64,000 bases of DNA from Amphiura filiformis (GCF_039555335.1 NC_092646.1:27333780-27397779); one strand, 5' to 3'. Shown: positions 42,961 to 56,449, counted from the first letter of the stretch. Translations and numbers: made by a program. Notes: generated by a model not told the origin, from the sequence alone.

Positions 42961-43489
42961 AATATCTCGAGTAATAAATAAAAGTCAATTTAAACCAGCC
43001 TAGATATTGGAAGTCAAAGCTTTCTATTAAAGCGATCGCATGCATGTGATATACATATAAATAGAGAAGTGTATGATAGTGTATCACTCAAGTGTCTATT
43101 CTCAGGGTATTCTTTTCTTATATCGGTGGAAATATTTCGATGATCTATATTTTTTCACAGTGAAATAAGCCTTGGCTATTTCCAAAACTAAATCACGCTT
43201 TAAAATGTAGATTGACTTGTGCGACTTCTCTTCTCTTGAATATTGCACTGCGAAATTAAAAAACTTCTTTTGTATAATTTGATCAAGGTAACTTCAAACC
43301 TGATTTCCGATTAGATAACAAACTGAAATGGAAACCGAAATGGCTTGCTACAAATTTTAAGTTTCTAACAAAGGGTTCAGACAAAGATATCGATAATGAC
43401 GTCACTCAAGAGCTGAGGCAGGATAATACGAAACCACGTGACCAAAACCAAAACCCAAACTAAAACTCATTATTTGAAATGACCGAATG

Positions 43490-43880
43490 CAGAGGTACCG
43501 CGTGAACGTACCAGTGCAGCGCGGTATATTCAAAAATTGTTTTCACCTATTGCTATGGTAGTTAATCCGATTATTACATCACTTCGCCAGCGTATTCGCC
43601 GTAGAAGTGACGTAATAATTAGATTAACTACAACTAGCAATAGAGGAATACAATTTTTGCACTACAAGCAGATTGCACTAATCACCTGTGTATGTCAGCA
43701 AACATAGATTGAATACAATACCGCTCTTTTCAAAGACACTAATGTTACAGGTGCGAGTGATCAGCCTTTCTTTGACATCTATGGTTCAATGCATAGGTAC
43801 CGCGTGAATGTTGTAGTGCAGGGCGATATATTCAAAATCGTATTTCTCTATTGCTATGGTTTGGAACAATTCAACCATAC
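43490..43880. repeat. Dispersed repeat cluster with two direct copies
   Basis: GGTACCGCGTGAA followed by a GTGCAG(C/G)GCG(G/A)TATATTC block occurs at 43495 and again at 43796. Between them lies an internal inverted repeat (GTAGTTAATCCGATTATTAC against GTAATAATTAGATTAACTAC) and the 42181 family. Confidence 0.65.
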
Positions 43881-43992
43881 ACAATCATCCAAATCCAAGA
43901 TCCAGCTAGCTTCAAAACAGCAGTACTTCACATATACGTCAACATTTAGGGCACACGCAATTTTGCTGTTAAACCGAACACAATAGTACATA

Positions 43993-45485
43993 ACTAGAGC
44001 TAATTGCGCATACACATATACGCGACCTTAGCAATAGCTAATTAACTAGGCCTATATAGCTAATTAGCCCAGCTACATAGCATGAATGCATGTAAGCAGT
44101 AGTATATGCTGATTTTCTGAGAGGTCTTTTTTGAAATGCACTATAACTTTGGAATTTGGCTAGAGACCAAGGTTAATTTGTTAGCTCACCTATAGCATAT
44201 GCAAGTTCAAAAGGTCCAGCATATGTATAATTCATTGGAATATACATATATGAACAGATGTTTGTAGTACCGGTATTATAATTATAATCATAAATTATAT
44301 TACATAATTATTTTCCATAATATTACAGTATGTGAAATCATTTTGATAAGGCCAAGTAAAAAAAAAAATTAAAAAAAAAAACATGTTTGAAAAAAAGGAG
44401 GAAGAGGGGGCTTTTTATTTTTTATCGTAAAATTGGTGCAAATACCCATAATTAGAACTGTTTTAGCGCACACAATAATGCCGGAAAAGGAAGAGGCCTC
44501 TTTTATATCTTGTTCAACGAGATAGGCCTCCTCTAATTATCACAAAACCTTCCAAAAGTAAGGCTATAGAAAGCATCTTTACTCCCTAGACATATTTTTT
44601 TAAAGTTATAACTGAATTTCAAAAAATAAAAATATAAATTGAAGAAACCTCAAAAAAGGAAGCGGGAGAAGACGTGAAACATGATTTTTTTTTATTCGGC
44701 CTAACCAAAAATTATTCAATATTCATGTAAATATTTCTGTGTAACTTTGGTCATGCGCTATTATAGTGCAACTTCCTAAGGTATTTTGCTACATACTGGA
44801 AGTAATACCTACATGACCTTTGACCCCAATGACCTTTGACCCCGATAGAAGAAGTAATGTCAAGCTATATTATAATTTGTGGAATGACTTAGAATTTTTA
44901 GTAACAGAACAGAAAATCACATCAGCCATAATGACTTTCGTATGACCTTTGACCTCAAGGCTAATGCATGTGTCAAGTGACGTCATCTTACTGTGTAATT
45001 CGTGTAAGGAGTAGCAGTTTTAGTAAAAATAATAGGAAATAACATTTTCGGCCATAATGACCTTTCCATGACCTTTGACCTTGAGTTGGTCATGTGACAT
45101 TTGTGCCACCAGCTATTGGTCCTGATGACTAAGTAACATTGTTGTACTATATATATTTGCGACAGCATCAGCATTTTAGGGTATTTGGTCATATACCGGA
45201 AGTATCCCCTTAATGACCTTTGACCCCGATTGTGGACAATAACTTTTAGACACTGGGTATAGCTGATGCATGTACCAAAGTGCCATCATCGTGCTGTGTA
45301 ATTTGTGGAAGAAGTAGCATTTTTAGTGAAATCACGTTTTTGGCCATTGACCGGAAGTGAATGACCTTTGACCTGAAGTTGATCCTGTTTCATTTGTCCC
45401 CCCACCCAATGGTCCTAATGACCAACTATGGTCAACATGGCTCAAAGCATATGGCTACGGTGGCTCATTATAAGATTGACAGAAA

Positions 45486-45516
<31 letters not shown>

Positions 45517-45558
45517 CTTGACAGAAACAGACCTTAGCAATTTTGCAAATTGCTAAGG
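43993..45558. mobile_element. ~1.5-kb non-autonomous element, inverted copy of 22312-23930
   Basis: Collinear in reverse with the copy in SLC22 intron 1, including the AAAG microsatellite (about 45481-45508) and the terminal TTGCAAATTGCTAAGG. Lies 2.5-4 kb upstream of the HNMT-like start codon. Confidence 0.8.
44814..45374. promoter_or_regulatory. Cluster of six DR1-type motifs upstream of HNMT
   Basis: TGACCTTTGACC(C/T), the complement of (G/A)GGTCAAAGGTCA, occurs at 44814, 44830, 44943, 45069, 45214 and 45362. All six keep two intact half-sites with one-base spacing. Function is inferred only from the known RXR/HNF4/COUP-TF consensus. Confidence 0.5.
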
Positions 45559-45859
45559 AAAAAAAACTCGACAATATTCGCCCTGTGAAACAAACACAAA
45601 ACACCACCGTACATAAAAACAAATTTGATAATACACGCCATGTTTAACCTCGCATCCATGCAACAATACCAAACCTGTCAATCCCCTACCCGTCTAGATA
45701 ACTCCCACACTCGCCTGCCCACACACCAACCCCGTACTTCAACATCTGCTCAATTCCACCCTCAATCTCCGATTGGGACAACTCTTGTGTTTCTGGAAGA
45801 TGTTTCCAAATTCCAACCGGTGCCTTCGGGACAAAACAATGCATATACCTATATTAAGC

Positions 45860-47345
45860 ACACTTAGAAAGTTTTTCAACATATTTCAACACACATTTAG
45901 GGATTTTCAACACACATTTAGAGACCTGAAAAACAACACACAATTTGGGACTTAAAATTTTTTTCAAAAAATGTCAACACACATTTTGGGACTTAGTCAT
46001 TTTTCTTGAAAATTTCAACACATACGTATTATATATAGTGCATAATGTATTTTACCCCACTTTATTTAAACCTGAAAAACGACACACAATTTGGGACTTT
46101 GAAAATTTTTCTAAATATTTCAACACACATTTTGGAACTTAGTCATTTTTGAGAAAAATTTCAACACACACGTATTATAGTGCATAATGTATTTTACCCC
46201 ACTTTATTTAAACGTGACAAACAACACACAATTTGGGACTTAGAAAAGTGTTCATAAAATTTCAACACACATTTTGGGACTTAGTCATTTTTCAGAAAAA
46301 TTTCAACACACGTGAATAGTGCATGCATATGTATTTTTATCCCACTCTATTAAAACCTGAAAAACAACACACATTTCAGGACTTAGAAATTTTTTCAAAA
46401 AATTTCAACACACATTTTGGGACTTAGTCATTTCTCAGAAAAATTTCAACACACGTGAATAGTGCATGCATATGTATTTTTATCCCACTCTATTAAAACC
46501 TGAAAAACAACACACATTTCAGGACTTAGAAATTTTTTCAAAAAATTTCAACACACATTTTGGGACTTAGTCATTTCTCAGAAAAATTTCAACACACGTG
46601 AATAGTGCATGCATATGTATTTTTATCCCACTCTATTAAAACCTGAAAAACAACACACAATTTGGGACTTAGAAAATTTTTCAAAAAATTTCAACACACA
46701 TTTCGGGACTTAGTAATTTTTCTCAAAAAATTCAACACACGTGTATAGTACATGCATATGTATTTTTACATCACTCTATTAAAACTTGAAAAACAACACA
46801 CATTTTGGGACTTAGTAATTTTTTCAAAAAATTTCAACACACATTTAGGGACTTAGTAATTTTTCTTGAAAATTTCAACACACGTGTATAGTGCATGCAT
46901 GTATTTTTATCCCACTCTATTAAAACCTGAAAAACAACACACATTTCGGGACTTAGAACATTTTTCAAAAAATTTCAACACACATTTAGGGACTTAGTCA
47001 TTTTTCAGCAAAATTTCAACGCACGTGTATAGTGCATGCATATGTATTTTACCCCACTCTATTAAAACCTGAAAAACAACACACAATTTGGGACTTAGAA
47101 AATTTTTCAAAAAATTTTAACACGCTTTTTGGGACTTAGTCATTTTTCAGCAAAATTCAACACACACGTATTATAGTGCATTATGTATTTTACCCCACTT
47201 TATTTAAACCTGAAAAACGACACACAATTTGGGACTTAGAAAATTTTTCAAAAAATTTCAACACACATTTAGGGACTTAGTCATTTTTCAGCAAAATTTC
47301 AACACACATGTATAGTGCATGCATTATGTATTTTACCCCACTTTA
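45860..47345. repeat. ~145-bp satellite array 1 (~10 units)
   Basis: Each unit contains three CAACACAC-initiated sub-repeats: CAACACACAATTTGGGACTT, CAACACACATTTTGGGACTT and CAACACACGTGTATAGTGCA, then GCATATGTATTTTTATCCCA and CTCTATTAAAACCTGAAAAA. Units are 85-100% similar. The same satellite forms 54029-55408 in the same orientation. Confidence 0.92.
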
Positions 47346-47374
47346 TTGTGTGACCCTTAGGAGTATCCGTAGGG

Positions 47375-47890
47375 AGAACACTAAGCGATACGGCCAGGTG
47401 CATGCTTGTTCGCGGTCTACAGGTGTAACTAGGTTGTTGTATATTCTATAATTTTCCTGGTGTGTTAACTGTGATTACATCTAGACACCAGTTTATTTTT
47501 TTAATTGAACGGGACCCTAACTTAATGAGAAAAATGCCGAAAAAGAGAGGACCCCGGCAAGTGCACACAACTGTGTACAATGACATTATTGTAGCCCAAA
47601 TCTGGAATTTTCCTGTGCAAATACACCTACTTTGGGCGTTGGTGCATGCCGCACTTTCATGATTGGGTGCGATAATTTAACGTGAATTCAACGAACGATG
47701 TTGACTATATCGATTATATCGCCTCTACCAGAGAGCATATAGGTTTGACAATGTGTGACAAGCAAGCACGATGACTGAACTGCGCCTATGACTATTGTCC
47801 CTGTCTACATGGTCTATGATAATTGTTTTCTTACCGAAATATATTCACTTTTAGGAGAAATTGCGTGTGTCAAGGTCAAACTTTACCGTT
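47375..47890. repeat. Dispersed repeat, copy 1 (partner 62575-63110)
   Basis: Shared GATACGGCCAGGT, ATTTTCCTGGTG(T/C)GTTAACTGT, CTAGACACC and AATTTGCGTGTGTCAAGGTC-type blocks in the same order. The peptide frames do not agree between copies, so it is unlikely to be coding. Confidence 0.7.
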
Positions 47891-48088
47891 TTTACTTTAC
47901 ACTGATATTATATAATAACATGCATTAGGTTTTGCAATTTTACTTTGTGTCTAACATTTTAAAACATTTTAAATAATAAACCCGTTTATATTGACATAAC
48001 TTCCCGTCATCCTTGTTTATATTGACATATCTTCCCGTCATGCCAAATTTAGCAGATGAGTCATCATGAGTCATAAGTTAACACAGAC

Positions 48089-48340
48089 CACGGTTGCCAA
48101 ACAAATGAGACCAAACCGCGGGTCAAATCATTGAAAAGTCGCCCAATATTTTTTTTATCAACCGTTGGTTTCTATGAGATAGAAAACTACCAGAAGTCGC
48201 GTAAGCCAATGTTGAGAAGTCATGCAATATTTTTCTTAACCATCAATTGGTGTCTATAGGACAGGAAATTGTCGCGTGGAAAATCTTCAAAACTCATCCT
48301 ATTGACCTAGGCCTATTACATCGCGGGTTTGGCAACCCTG
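48089..48340. mobile_element. ~250-bp TIR MITE
   Basis: CACGGTTGCCAAAC at the left and GTTTGGCAACCCTG at the right are inverted with one mismatch. Inside are two imperfect direct repeats of the GAAGTC..CAATATTTTT..CAACC..TTGGT(T/G)TCTAT type. No clear target duplication. Confidence 0.6.
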
Positions 48341-48374
48341 TTATATATACAGTTATATAACATCGCACCGTATT

Positions 48375-50140
48375 GTGAGGAGAACGAACTGAATGTTGAC
48401 ATTGTATTCAGGATTTGAAACAAGAACTGTCTTTAAACAGACAATGCGGTTGGTATAAAACATAGCGTGTGATATCATGATATAAACTTCAAAATCTAAA
48501 AACAAAAGTAAAGAAATAATTTAGGGCGAAATAAATAAACAGCGTACAGCAGGTGCTATCTTGTCAATAATGATAAGAGGAACATGAAAAAACCCAGCAG
48601 AGAGCATGCACCCCAGTAAAGAGTTAAATAAAGCAAGGAAAAATCATAATGTGCAGAAGGCCTACTTTTCGGATGATATTCACAGAAACAAAAATAAAGA
48701 ACTAAAGATCTAAAAACAAAAGTAAAGAAAATGAGGGCGAAATAAATAAACAGCGTACAGCAGGTGCTGACTTGTCAATAATGATAAGAGGAGCATGTAC
48801 CTCAATAAAGAGTTTCAATAAAACAAGGAAAAATCATCATGTGCAGAGGCCTACTTTTCGGATGATATTCACTGAAACAGAAATAAAGAACTAAGTTTAA
48901 AGAATTATATAATTTAAGATTAGATAATGAACAATCATACATAAAAATGTGACATGTGTCTGATGATATTTATACACTTCGAGCAAAAATAAAGAACTAC
49001 TTAACACGCGACATAAATAAATAGCCATATGATGAACGAACTGAATGTTGACATTGCGGACCAGGATTTGAAACAAGAACTGTTTTCAAAAAGACAACGC
49101 GGTTGGTATAAAAACATAGCGTGTGCTATCATGATATAAACTTCAAAATCTAAAAACAAAAGTATAGGGCGAAATAAATAAACAGCGTACAGCAGGTGCT
49201 ATCTTGTCGATAATGATAAGAGGAACATGAAAAAAACCAGCAGAGAGCATGCACCCCAGTAAAGAGTTAAATAAAGCAAGGAAAAATCATAATGTGCAGA
49301 AGGCCTACTTTTCGGATGATATTCACAAAAACAAAAATAAAGAACTAAAGATCTAAAAACAAAAGTAAAGAAAATGAGGGCGAAATAAATAAACAGCGTA
49401 CAGCAGGTGCTGACTTGTCAATAATGATAAGAGGAGCATGTACCTCAATAAAGAGTTTAAATAAAACAAGGAAAAATCATCATGTGCAGAGGCCTACTTT
49501 TCGGATGATATTCACTGAAACAGAAATAAAGAACTAAGTTTAAAGAATTATATAATTTAAGATTAGATAATGAACAATCATACATAAAAATGTGACATGT
49601 GTCTGATGATATTTATACACTTCGAGCAAAAAATAAAGAACTATACTTAACACGCGACATAAATAAATAGCCATATTTTATGAACGAACTAAATGTTGAC
49701 ATTGCGGACCAGGATTTGAAACAAGAACTATTTTCAAAAAGACAACGCGGTTGGTATAAAAACATAGCGTGTGCTATCATGATATAAACTTCAAAATCTA
49801 AAAACAAAAGTATAGGGCGAAATAAATAAACAGCGTACAGCAGGTGCTATCTTGTCAATAATGATAAGAGGAACATGAAAAAACCCAGCAGAGAGCATGC
49901 ACCCCAGTAAAGAGTTAAATAAAGCAAGGAAAAATCATAATGTGCAGAAGGCCTACTTTTCGGATGATATTCACAGAAACAAAAATAAAGAACTACGTTA
50001 GTACGTTTAAAAAATTATATAATTTAAAATTAAATAATGCAAAATCATACATAAAAATGTGACATGTGTCTGATGATAATTATACACTTCGACCAAAAAT
50101 AAAAAATACTTAACACGCGACATAAATAAACAGCCATCTA
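48375..50140. repeat. ~650-bp tandem repeat, ~2.7 copies, with internal repeats
   Basis: Units start at about 48382, 49036 and 49683 with GAACGAACT(G/A)AATGTTGACA. Each contains two ~230-bp sub-repeats with GGGCGAAATAAATAAACAGC and TACAGCAGGTGCT blocks (only one in the third). AT-rich remnants continue to about 50500. Confidence 0.9.
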
Positions 50141-50779
50141 TCAAGAATGACAAGAGGAACATAAAAAAAAAAAACCACCTAATATATGAGAGCATGCACC
50201 CCAATAAAGAATTGCTTTAAAATAAAACAATGAAAAATCATGACATGTGAAATGTATGTTGATACACTTATAAATAATACTCAAGGGTGAAATAAAAAAC
50301 ACCTTATCTACCGATATTTCCACAGTTAAACATACTCAGTGATCACTTGTACTAAAACAAAAATAAAGAAATACTTCACAAATGATAAGAGGAACACATA
50401 AAAAATAAATAAGCGAGCATGTCCAAAAAAGAATTAGTAAAAGATAAAATAATGATAAAACGTACAAGAAGGGGCTAAATATTTGTCACAAAAAATTATT
50501 AAATGCTCATTTGCTCTAAGATATTTAATGTTTGCAATTTACTCTTAGTTTATCGTTTATTTATTATTTATCTAGGCTTATATATCTTTTATTTATTTAT
50601 CTATTAATTTATCAATTTATTTCAATATCATTATTATTAAGTGCCTATTTATAATGATATTTAAATCTATCAACATTATGCTTACGTCATCCAGGAGTTA
50701 TTATCCCACTTGAAATCGCCATAAGCTATTAGACTTCATAACTCTATTAAACTACACTCGGGGCGCCGTTCTTAGTAAC

Positions 50780-50936
50780 ATGTAGGCCTAATTGACAGAG
50801 CTTCATCTTTTTCACTGTGTTTTTGATATGATATGATATTTTGTTGTAATTATATGTTTTGTATGTATGAGCACTCATGAGTGTAATTTCCCTTGTGGAT
50901 CAATAAAGTTTTACTTGACTTGACTTGACTTGACTT
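50780..50936 (+). repeat. LINE-type 3' tail with TTGAC microsatellite
   Basis: GTGTAATTTCCCTTGTGGAT CAATAAAG followed by repeated CTTGA at the end. This looks like the 3' terminus of an L2/CR1-type LINE, whose tails are short tandem repeats. Confidence 0.55.
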
Positions 50937-51168
50937 ATAAACACAAATTAATAAAGAAATACCCAATGGGTGAAATAAAAAGCATGATCTATCTTTTCAA
51001 GAATGAAAAGAGGATATAAAAATATAACAGAGCATGTCCTATAAACATGATAAAGAATTATTTAAAAATCGTACAAATGTGAAACATGTAATATGACATT
51101 ATACTTAACATAAAACAAAATAAAACGGTCATGATAATATGACATTAAGGGCGCACACCACTAATGAA

Positions 51169-51446
51169 GCGTCTTGGTTGAAATGCACGTGAAAATTAAT
51201 GTCTTTCTTTGCTCAATTTGAGGCCTTTTTGGCTCTCATAGTTGCCTGATGTACCCCGGAGCGTCTTGGTTGAAATGCACGTGAAAATTAATGTCTTTCT
51301 TTGCTCAATTTGAGGCCTTTTTGGCTCTCATAGTTGCCTGATGTACCCCGGAGCGTCTTGGTTGAAATGCACGTGAAAATTAATGTCTTTCTTTGCTCAA
51401 TTTGAGGCCTTTTTGGCTCTCATAGTTAACTGCCTGATGTACCCCG
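51169..51446. repeat. 92-bp tandem repeat, three copies
   Basis: Units start at 51169, 51261 and 51353 and are virtually identical. The third has a 4-bp insertion. Contains GCACGTGAAAATTAATGTC and CCTGATGTACCCCG. Confidence 0.92.
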
Positions 51447-51529
51447 TTACATTTTATTAAGAAACAAGGTAGTATAGTTTCTCTCCATTGATTTTGCAGT
51501 GGGGCCCAGAGGGGCTTTCAGATTTATGC

Positions 51530-51777
51530 GGGGGGGGGGGGGGCTTAATGGCTAAAATCGCCAAAAACCGGCTGATTTTACATATTTTAAATAAATTGCG
51601 GGGGCTTCAGCGCACAAAGCCCCCCCCCGGACACATCACTGTTTTTCATACATTTGCATATAAACGTGCATAAGAAATTTAATAATTTTATTAGTTTTGG
51701 TTCAGTGTAGTAACAAAAACAACTGCCAAACGAAACTCTTGACAAAGGGGAAAAAAAAAAAAAAAAAAAAAAAAAAA
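51530..51777. repeat. Homopolymer runs
   Basis: A run of 14 G (51530-51543) is mirrored by a C run near 51622. A run of 27 A is at 51751-51777. The lengths may be unreliable. Confidence 0.8.
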
Positions 51778-52434
51778 TGTTGTTCTTGTATTATAACTCT
51801 TGTCAAGTTTTTGGGAATAACAAATATCGAATACTAACTACAGTGACCGTGAGGGCTGTGGTTAAAATTATAGACTCAAGGTAATTTCAAAAACATGCAA
51901 TGACTTGTATGTTAGAAGTATAGGCAATTGCCTAGTTAACGTCACTGTGTGAAAAATAACCGGCCAATATTTAAAGTATTCTCTGAAATTCTAGAAAATA
52001 TAGTTTTGTAACATGTCCAAAATTTTTAGCTAATTTAGGTGTTTGGAAATATTCGCACTTTTGTGTTTTAGGAAGGATATGTAAACGACAGATAACACCA
52101 AAAAATATGAAGAAATTATTTCCAAACCGTGTTAAGAGTGTAATCATTATGCTTCTCATTTTCAAGAATGCTGGTTAACAATAAGCAGACTATTGTCTCA
52201 TTTCGTAAACAAAAGCCCAATTTTAGTTAGGCCAGAAATTGGCCTAACTCTCCATAATATATAGAATCCCGTGTTAAAATGTTATCCGCAATCCAAAGTC
52301 AGTAGTCCACTTGGGAAGCTAACAAACAGAGGGAGTACGATGACTGAAAAGATCAGATGTGAAAATCTATCAATTGTGCACAAATAATTGAATCAGAGTT
52401 TTAAGGGATCTAAAATGAGCGTGTATTGCGTTTG

Positions 52435-53045
52435 ACAGTATTTTTTGTGGGACATGAGAGCACCTCAGACCTATCGAATTGCATTCTGAATACGAAGCAT
52501 GTCTTTCTGATATCAAATAATTTTCATTTTGTGAAAATCACAATATAATACAAATTTTATGACAAATTATAAAAATTTGATATTTTTCAAATTTTTGATA
52601 TATAACAGTCCTCGAAGTAAGTTATATAAATCTAATGATATATTCTTAAAGTGTATGTAGCAGGGAGGAAAAGCCGACGGTCAATTGAAAATTTTGACCT
52701 TTCATATTGAAAATATGGATTTTTTTCCCCAAAAGACCTATTTTTTTTGGTGTTTTGGGAAAAAAATCCATATCTTCAATACGAAAGGTCAAAATTTTCA
52801 ATTGATCGTCGGCTTTTCATCCCACCTACATCCACTTTAAGTATAAATCATCAGATTTATAAAGTTTACTTCAAGTACTGTTAAATATCAAAAATATCAA
52901 TTTTTAATGATTTGCCATACAATGTGTATTAAATTGCGAATTTCAAAAGGCAAAATTATTTGATATCAGAATGACATTCTTCGTATTCAGAATGCAATTC
53001 GATATGTCTGATGTGCTCTAATGTCCCAAAATAAATACTGTCCAA
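52435..53045. mobile_element. ~610-bp palindromic element
   Basis: The left arm (TATCGAATTGCATTCTGAAT, CTGATATCAAATAATTTTCA, AACAGTCCTCGAAGTAA) is complementary to the right arm. The centre near 52740 has GGGAAAAAAATCCATAT facing ATATGGATTTTTTTCCCC. A degraded copy lies at 6785-7140. Confidence 0.85.
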
Positions 53046-53578
53046 ACGTTCATACCCCAGCCCTTAAGCTTAAATGTAATAGACAGAAGCACAATTGGCA
53101 AGTGGAGTACGGAGAAGTGTAGCTACACCCTGGAAGGAAAAAATCAGTACTAGTATTTGAAACGAGGAAATGTGCAATATGACTTAATGTAATACATTAA
53201 AAAAGGCTTAAAAGGCAACTATTAGGCCCTGATTCATATTTAATCCTCATTTAGGCCTGTAAATTAGATTGTCTGTGAAAATTTAGCAGGATCCGACTTT
53301 TTATGACGATTTGGCTAAACTTTCAAAATGTGTTACATTTCAGAAACACCAAGCTGTTTGTGAGGTGGCGTTAGCTGTATGGGTTATAGGTTGGTCTATT
53401 CACAATTATTATTTTTCTGGAAAAAAATCCTAAACTCCATATATATTAATTTTTACAATGGATGTCTTCATCTGACCTTCTGCTTGCAGAAAGGTGAAGT
53501 TTTGAAGAACTGAGTTGTTTTCCCGGCCCCTGTCTGTACAGAAAGTCAGTGGGGGGTTATTTACTGGTGTGCACCCTA

Positions 53579-53923
53579 AAAGGCCCTTGTTATAACCAGT
53601 GGTGGCGGCATGATTTTTCCCGTGCATGAGGGTTTAGGCCAAATTAAATTATATGTCTAAACTTGAGGTTGCATGTGTAAAACATGGTCTTTTTTAACGC
53701 ATGTTTGGGGTATTGAAATGATATTTTTTGGCTTGCACAATCATGGTAAAGATCCATGTCATACATAAGAGATTATAGGACATACAATACTTGGTAGGCC
53801 TAATGATAAACTTTGTACGTGTTAGGGAACTGAAAGACTGAAAACGCAAACGTCATGGGAGGCTCTGTCTCACCAGTTGCATTTACAAGGCCCTTGTTAT
53901 AACCAGTGGTGGCGGATGATTTT
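53579..53923. repeat. Pair of ~36-bp direct repeats
   Basis: AAGGCCCTTGTTATAACCAG plus TGGTGGCGG occurs at about 53579-53608 and 53889-53917. Both are followed by ATGATTTTT. They could mark deletion or duplication ends. Confidence 0.7.
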
Positions 53924-53982
53924 TTTTCTTGGGGGGTCACACAAGGTTCTGAACAGAAACGTCACATACGGACCAACCCACA

Positions 53983-54027
53983 CTACCGAGAACCGCGAAT
54001 GCCGAGAACCGCGAAAGCCGAGAACCG
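53983..54027. repeat. 15-bp tandem repeat at the satellite border
   Basis: CCGAGAACCGCGAA(T/A)G repeated three times, directly before satellite array 2. Confidence 0.8.
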
Positions 54028-54028
54028 C

Positions 54029-55408
54029 TCTAGTTTAAACCTGAAAAACGGCACACAATTTGGGACTTAGAAAATTTTTCAAAAAATTTCAACACACATT
54101 TTGGGACTTAGTCATTTTTCAGAAAAATTTCAACACACGTGTATAGTGCATGCATATGTATTTTTATCCCACTCTATTAAAACCTGAAAAACAACACACA
54201 ATTTGAGACTTAGAAAATTTTTCAAAAATTTCAACACACATTTCGGACTTAGTAATTTAAAAAAAAAAAATTCAACACACGTGTATAGTGCATGCATATG
54301 TATTTTTACATCACTCTATTAAAACTTGAAAAACAACACACATTTTGGGACTTAGTAATTTTTTCAAAAAAATTCAACACACATTTAGGGACTTAGTAAT
54401 TTTTCTTGAAAATTTCAACACACACGTATTATATAGTGCATTATGTATTTTACCCCACTTTTATATTTAAACCTGAAAAACGACACACAATTTGGGACTT
54501 TAGAAAATTTTTCAAAAAATTTCAACACACATTTTGGGACTTAGTCATTTTTCAGATAAATTTCAACACACGTGTATAGTGCATGCATATGTATTTTTAT
54601 CCCACTCTATTAAAACCTGAAAAACAACACACATTTCGGGACTTAGTAATTTTTCTTGAAAATTTCAACACACACGTATTATATAGTGCATTATGTATTT
54701 TACCCCACTTTATTTAAACCTGAAAAACGACACACAATTTGGGACTTAGAAAATTTTTCAAAAATTTCAACACACATTTGGGACTTAGTCATTTTCAGAT
54801 AAATTTCAACACACGTGTATAGTGCATGCATATGTATTTTTATCCCACTCTATTAAAACCTGAAAAACAACACACATTTCGGGACTTAGTAATTTTTCTT
54901 GAAAATTTCAACACACACGTATTATATAGTGCATTATGTATTTTACCCCACTTTATTTAAACCTGAAAAACGACACACAATTTGGGACTTAGAAAATTTT
55001 TCAAAAAATTTCAACACACATTTTGGGACTTAGTCATTTTTCAGAAAAATTTCAACACACGTGAATAGTGCATGCATATATATTTTTATCCCACTCTATT
55101 AAAACCTGAAAAACAACACACAATTTGGGACTTAGAAAATTTTTCAAAAAATTTCAACACACATTTCGGGACTTAGTAATTTTTCTTTAAAAATTCAACA
55201 CACGTGTATTAGTGCATGCATATGTATTTTTACATCACTCTATTAAAACTTGAAAAACAACACACATTTTGGGACTTAGTAATTTTTTCAAAAAATTTCA
55301 ACACACATTTAGGGACTTCGTAATTTTTCTTGAAAATTTCAACACACGTGTATAGTGCATGCATGTATTTTTATCCCACTCTATTAAAACCTGAAAAACA
55401 ACACACAT
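54029..55408. repeat. ~145-bp satellite array 2 (~9 units)
   Basis: Same satellite and orientation as 45860-47345. Some unit variants (for example the CACACGTATTATATAGTGCA type and the TTTACATCACTCTATTAAAA type) occur in both arrays. Confidence 0.92.
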
Positions 55409-56449
55409 ATACGTCAACACCTACGTCAAGACTAAGAAACAAACCGTATGCGCACATACCCTATACGTCTGGCTCCAACTTAGGAGTGTATATGGTCCTG
55501 TGTCATAAAACTAGGGTACCTTTGTGTTACATAATAAAAAATTGAAATGCTTCAAACATTTTACCTACAAGTTTCATTTGAAGTGTTTCGTCCTCCTGAG
55601 AATTTTGACACCTTTTTTTAAATTATTTTTTAATGAAAGTCGGTTAAAAAATGAGAGTGGGCAAAAACAATCGCAAAGTAGGGGTGTATTTACCCCCCCC
55701 CCTCTTTTTTTTCGACATTTACAATCATTCTAAGCAAGTATTAGTCTTTTAAATGACCTTATGTATTTATTTACTTGGTCTAGAAGTCTGGGAGTTCATC
55801 ATTTCTTTACTAGATTCAAATTTTTAATTTTAGGTGGGATGGACTCGACGGGGACCCAGCTATAGCTGCCATTGTGGTGTAGGAATGCGTGAAATTGGAT
55901 TCGTCTATATTATCCCTGCAGATACAGATATCATATTTTGGTTTTACTGAGTAGGCCTATACGTTCTTTATAAGTTACTATTGTTACTTACGTGAGATCA
56001 ATATAATATTGGATGTAGTTGGTCTATTATTTACTTTCATAGGCCTATGTACTAAATTTTATGTAGGCCTACTATATATTTTGGCGTTACACAGGCAGTG
56101 TCCTATAGGTATTATTATTAATTATGTATGCAGTTGAAATATTCATTTAGTATCAGAATGTACTTATTTTCTTGATAAAATATTAATTCATTCATTATTA
56201 TTGTCTTTATTTTGCATCAAAATGTTGCCATTTTCTGTATAAAATATTATTGTATAACACTGTAATATTGGTGTACATCTCATTCTAATGTATATCATGT
56301 TATTGTATTATTTAAAATTGAATTGAATTGAATTGACCCACAAAGGTTACCAGATACGGTATGTTAAAATGTCAACTCTAGTAAAGGTTCTGAAGCATTT
56401 TCATAATATTTTACAATAAGGTTCATTTGTTATTTCAAGATGGTACTAC
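55409..56449. other. No gene seen; C and T runs
   Basis: Contains a C run and T run (about 55691-55711) and a tail-like TTGAATTGAATTGAATTGA at about 56316-56335, possibly a LINE end. Otherwise nothing recognisable. Confidence 0.4.

Noticed and set aside
42709-43087. Arg/Gly-rich and Ser/Pro-rich overlapping frames
   Set aside because: Product of a pyrimidine-rich low-complexity tract.
47462-47662. 66-codon frame
   Set aside because: Lies in a dispersed repeat; the partner at 62575-63110 does not conserve the peptide.
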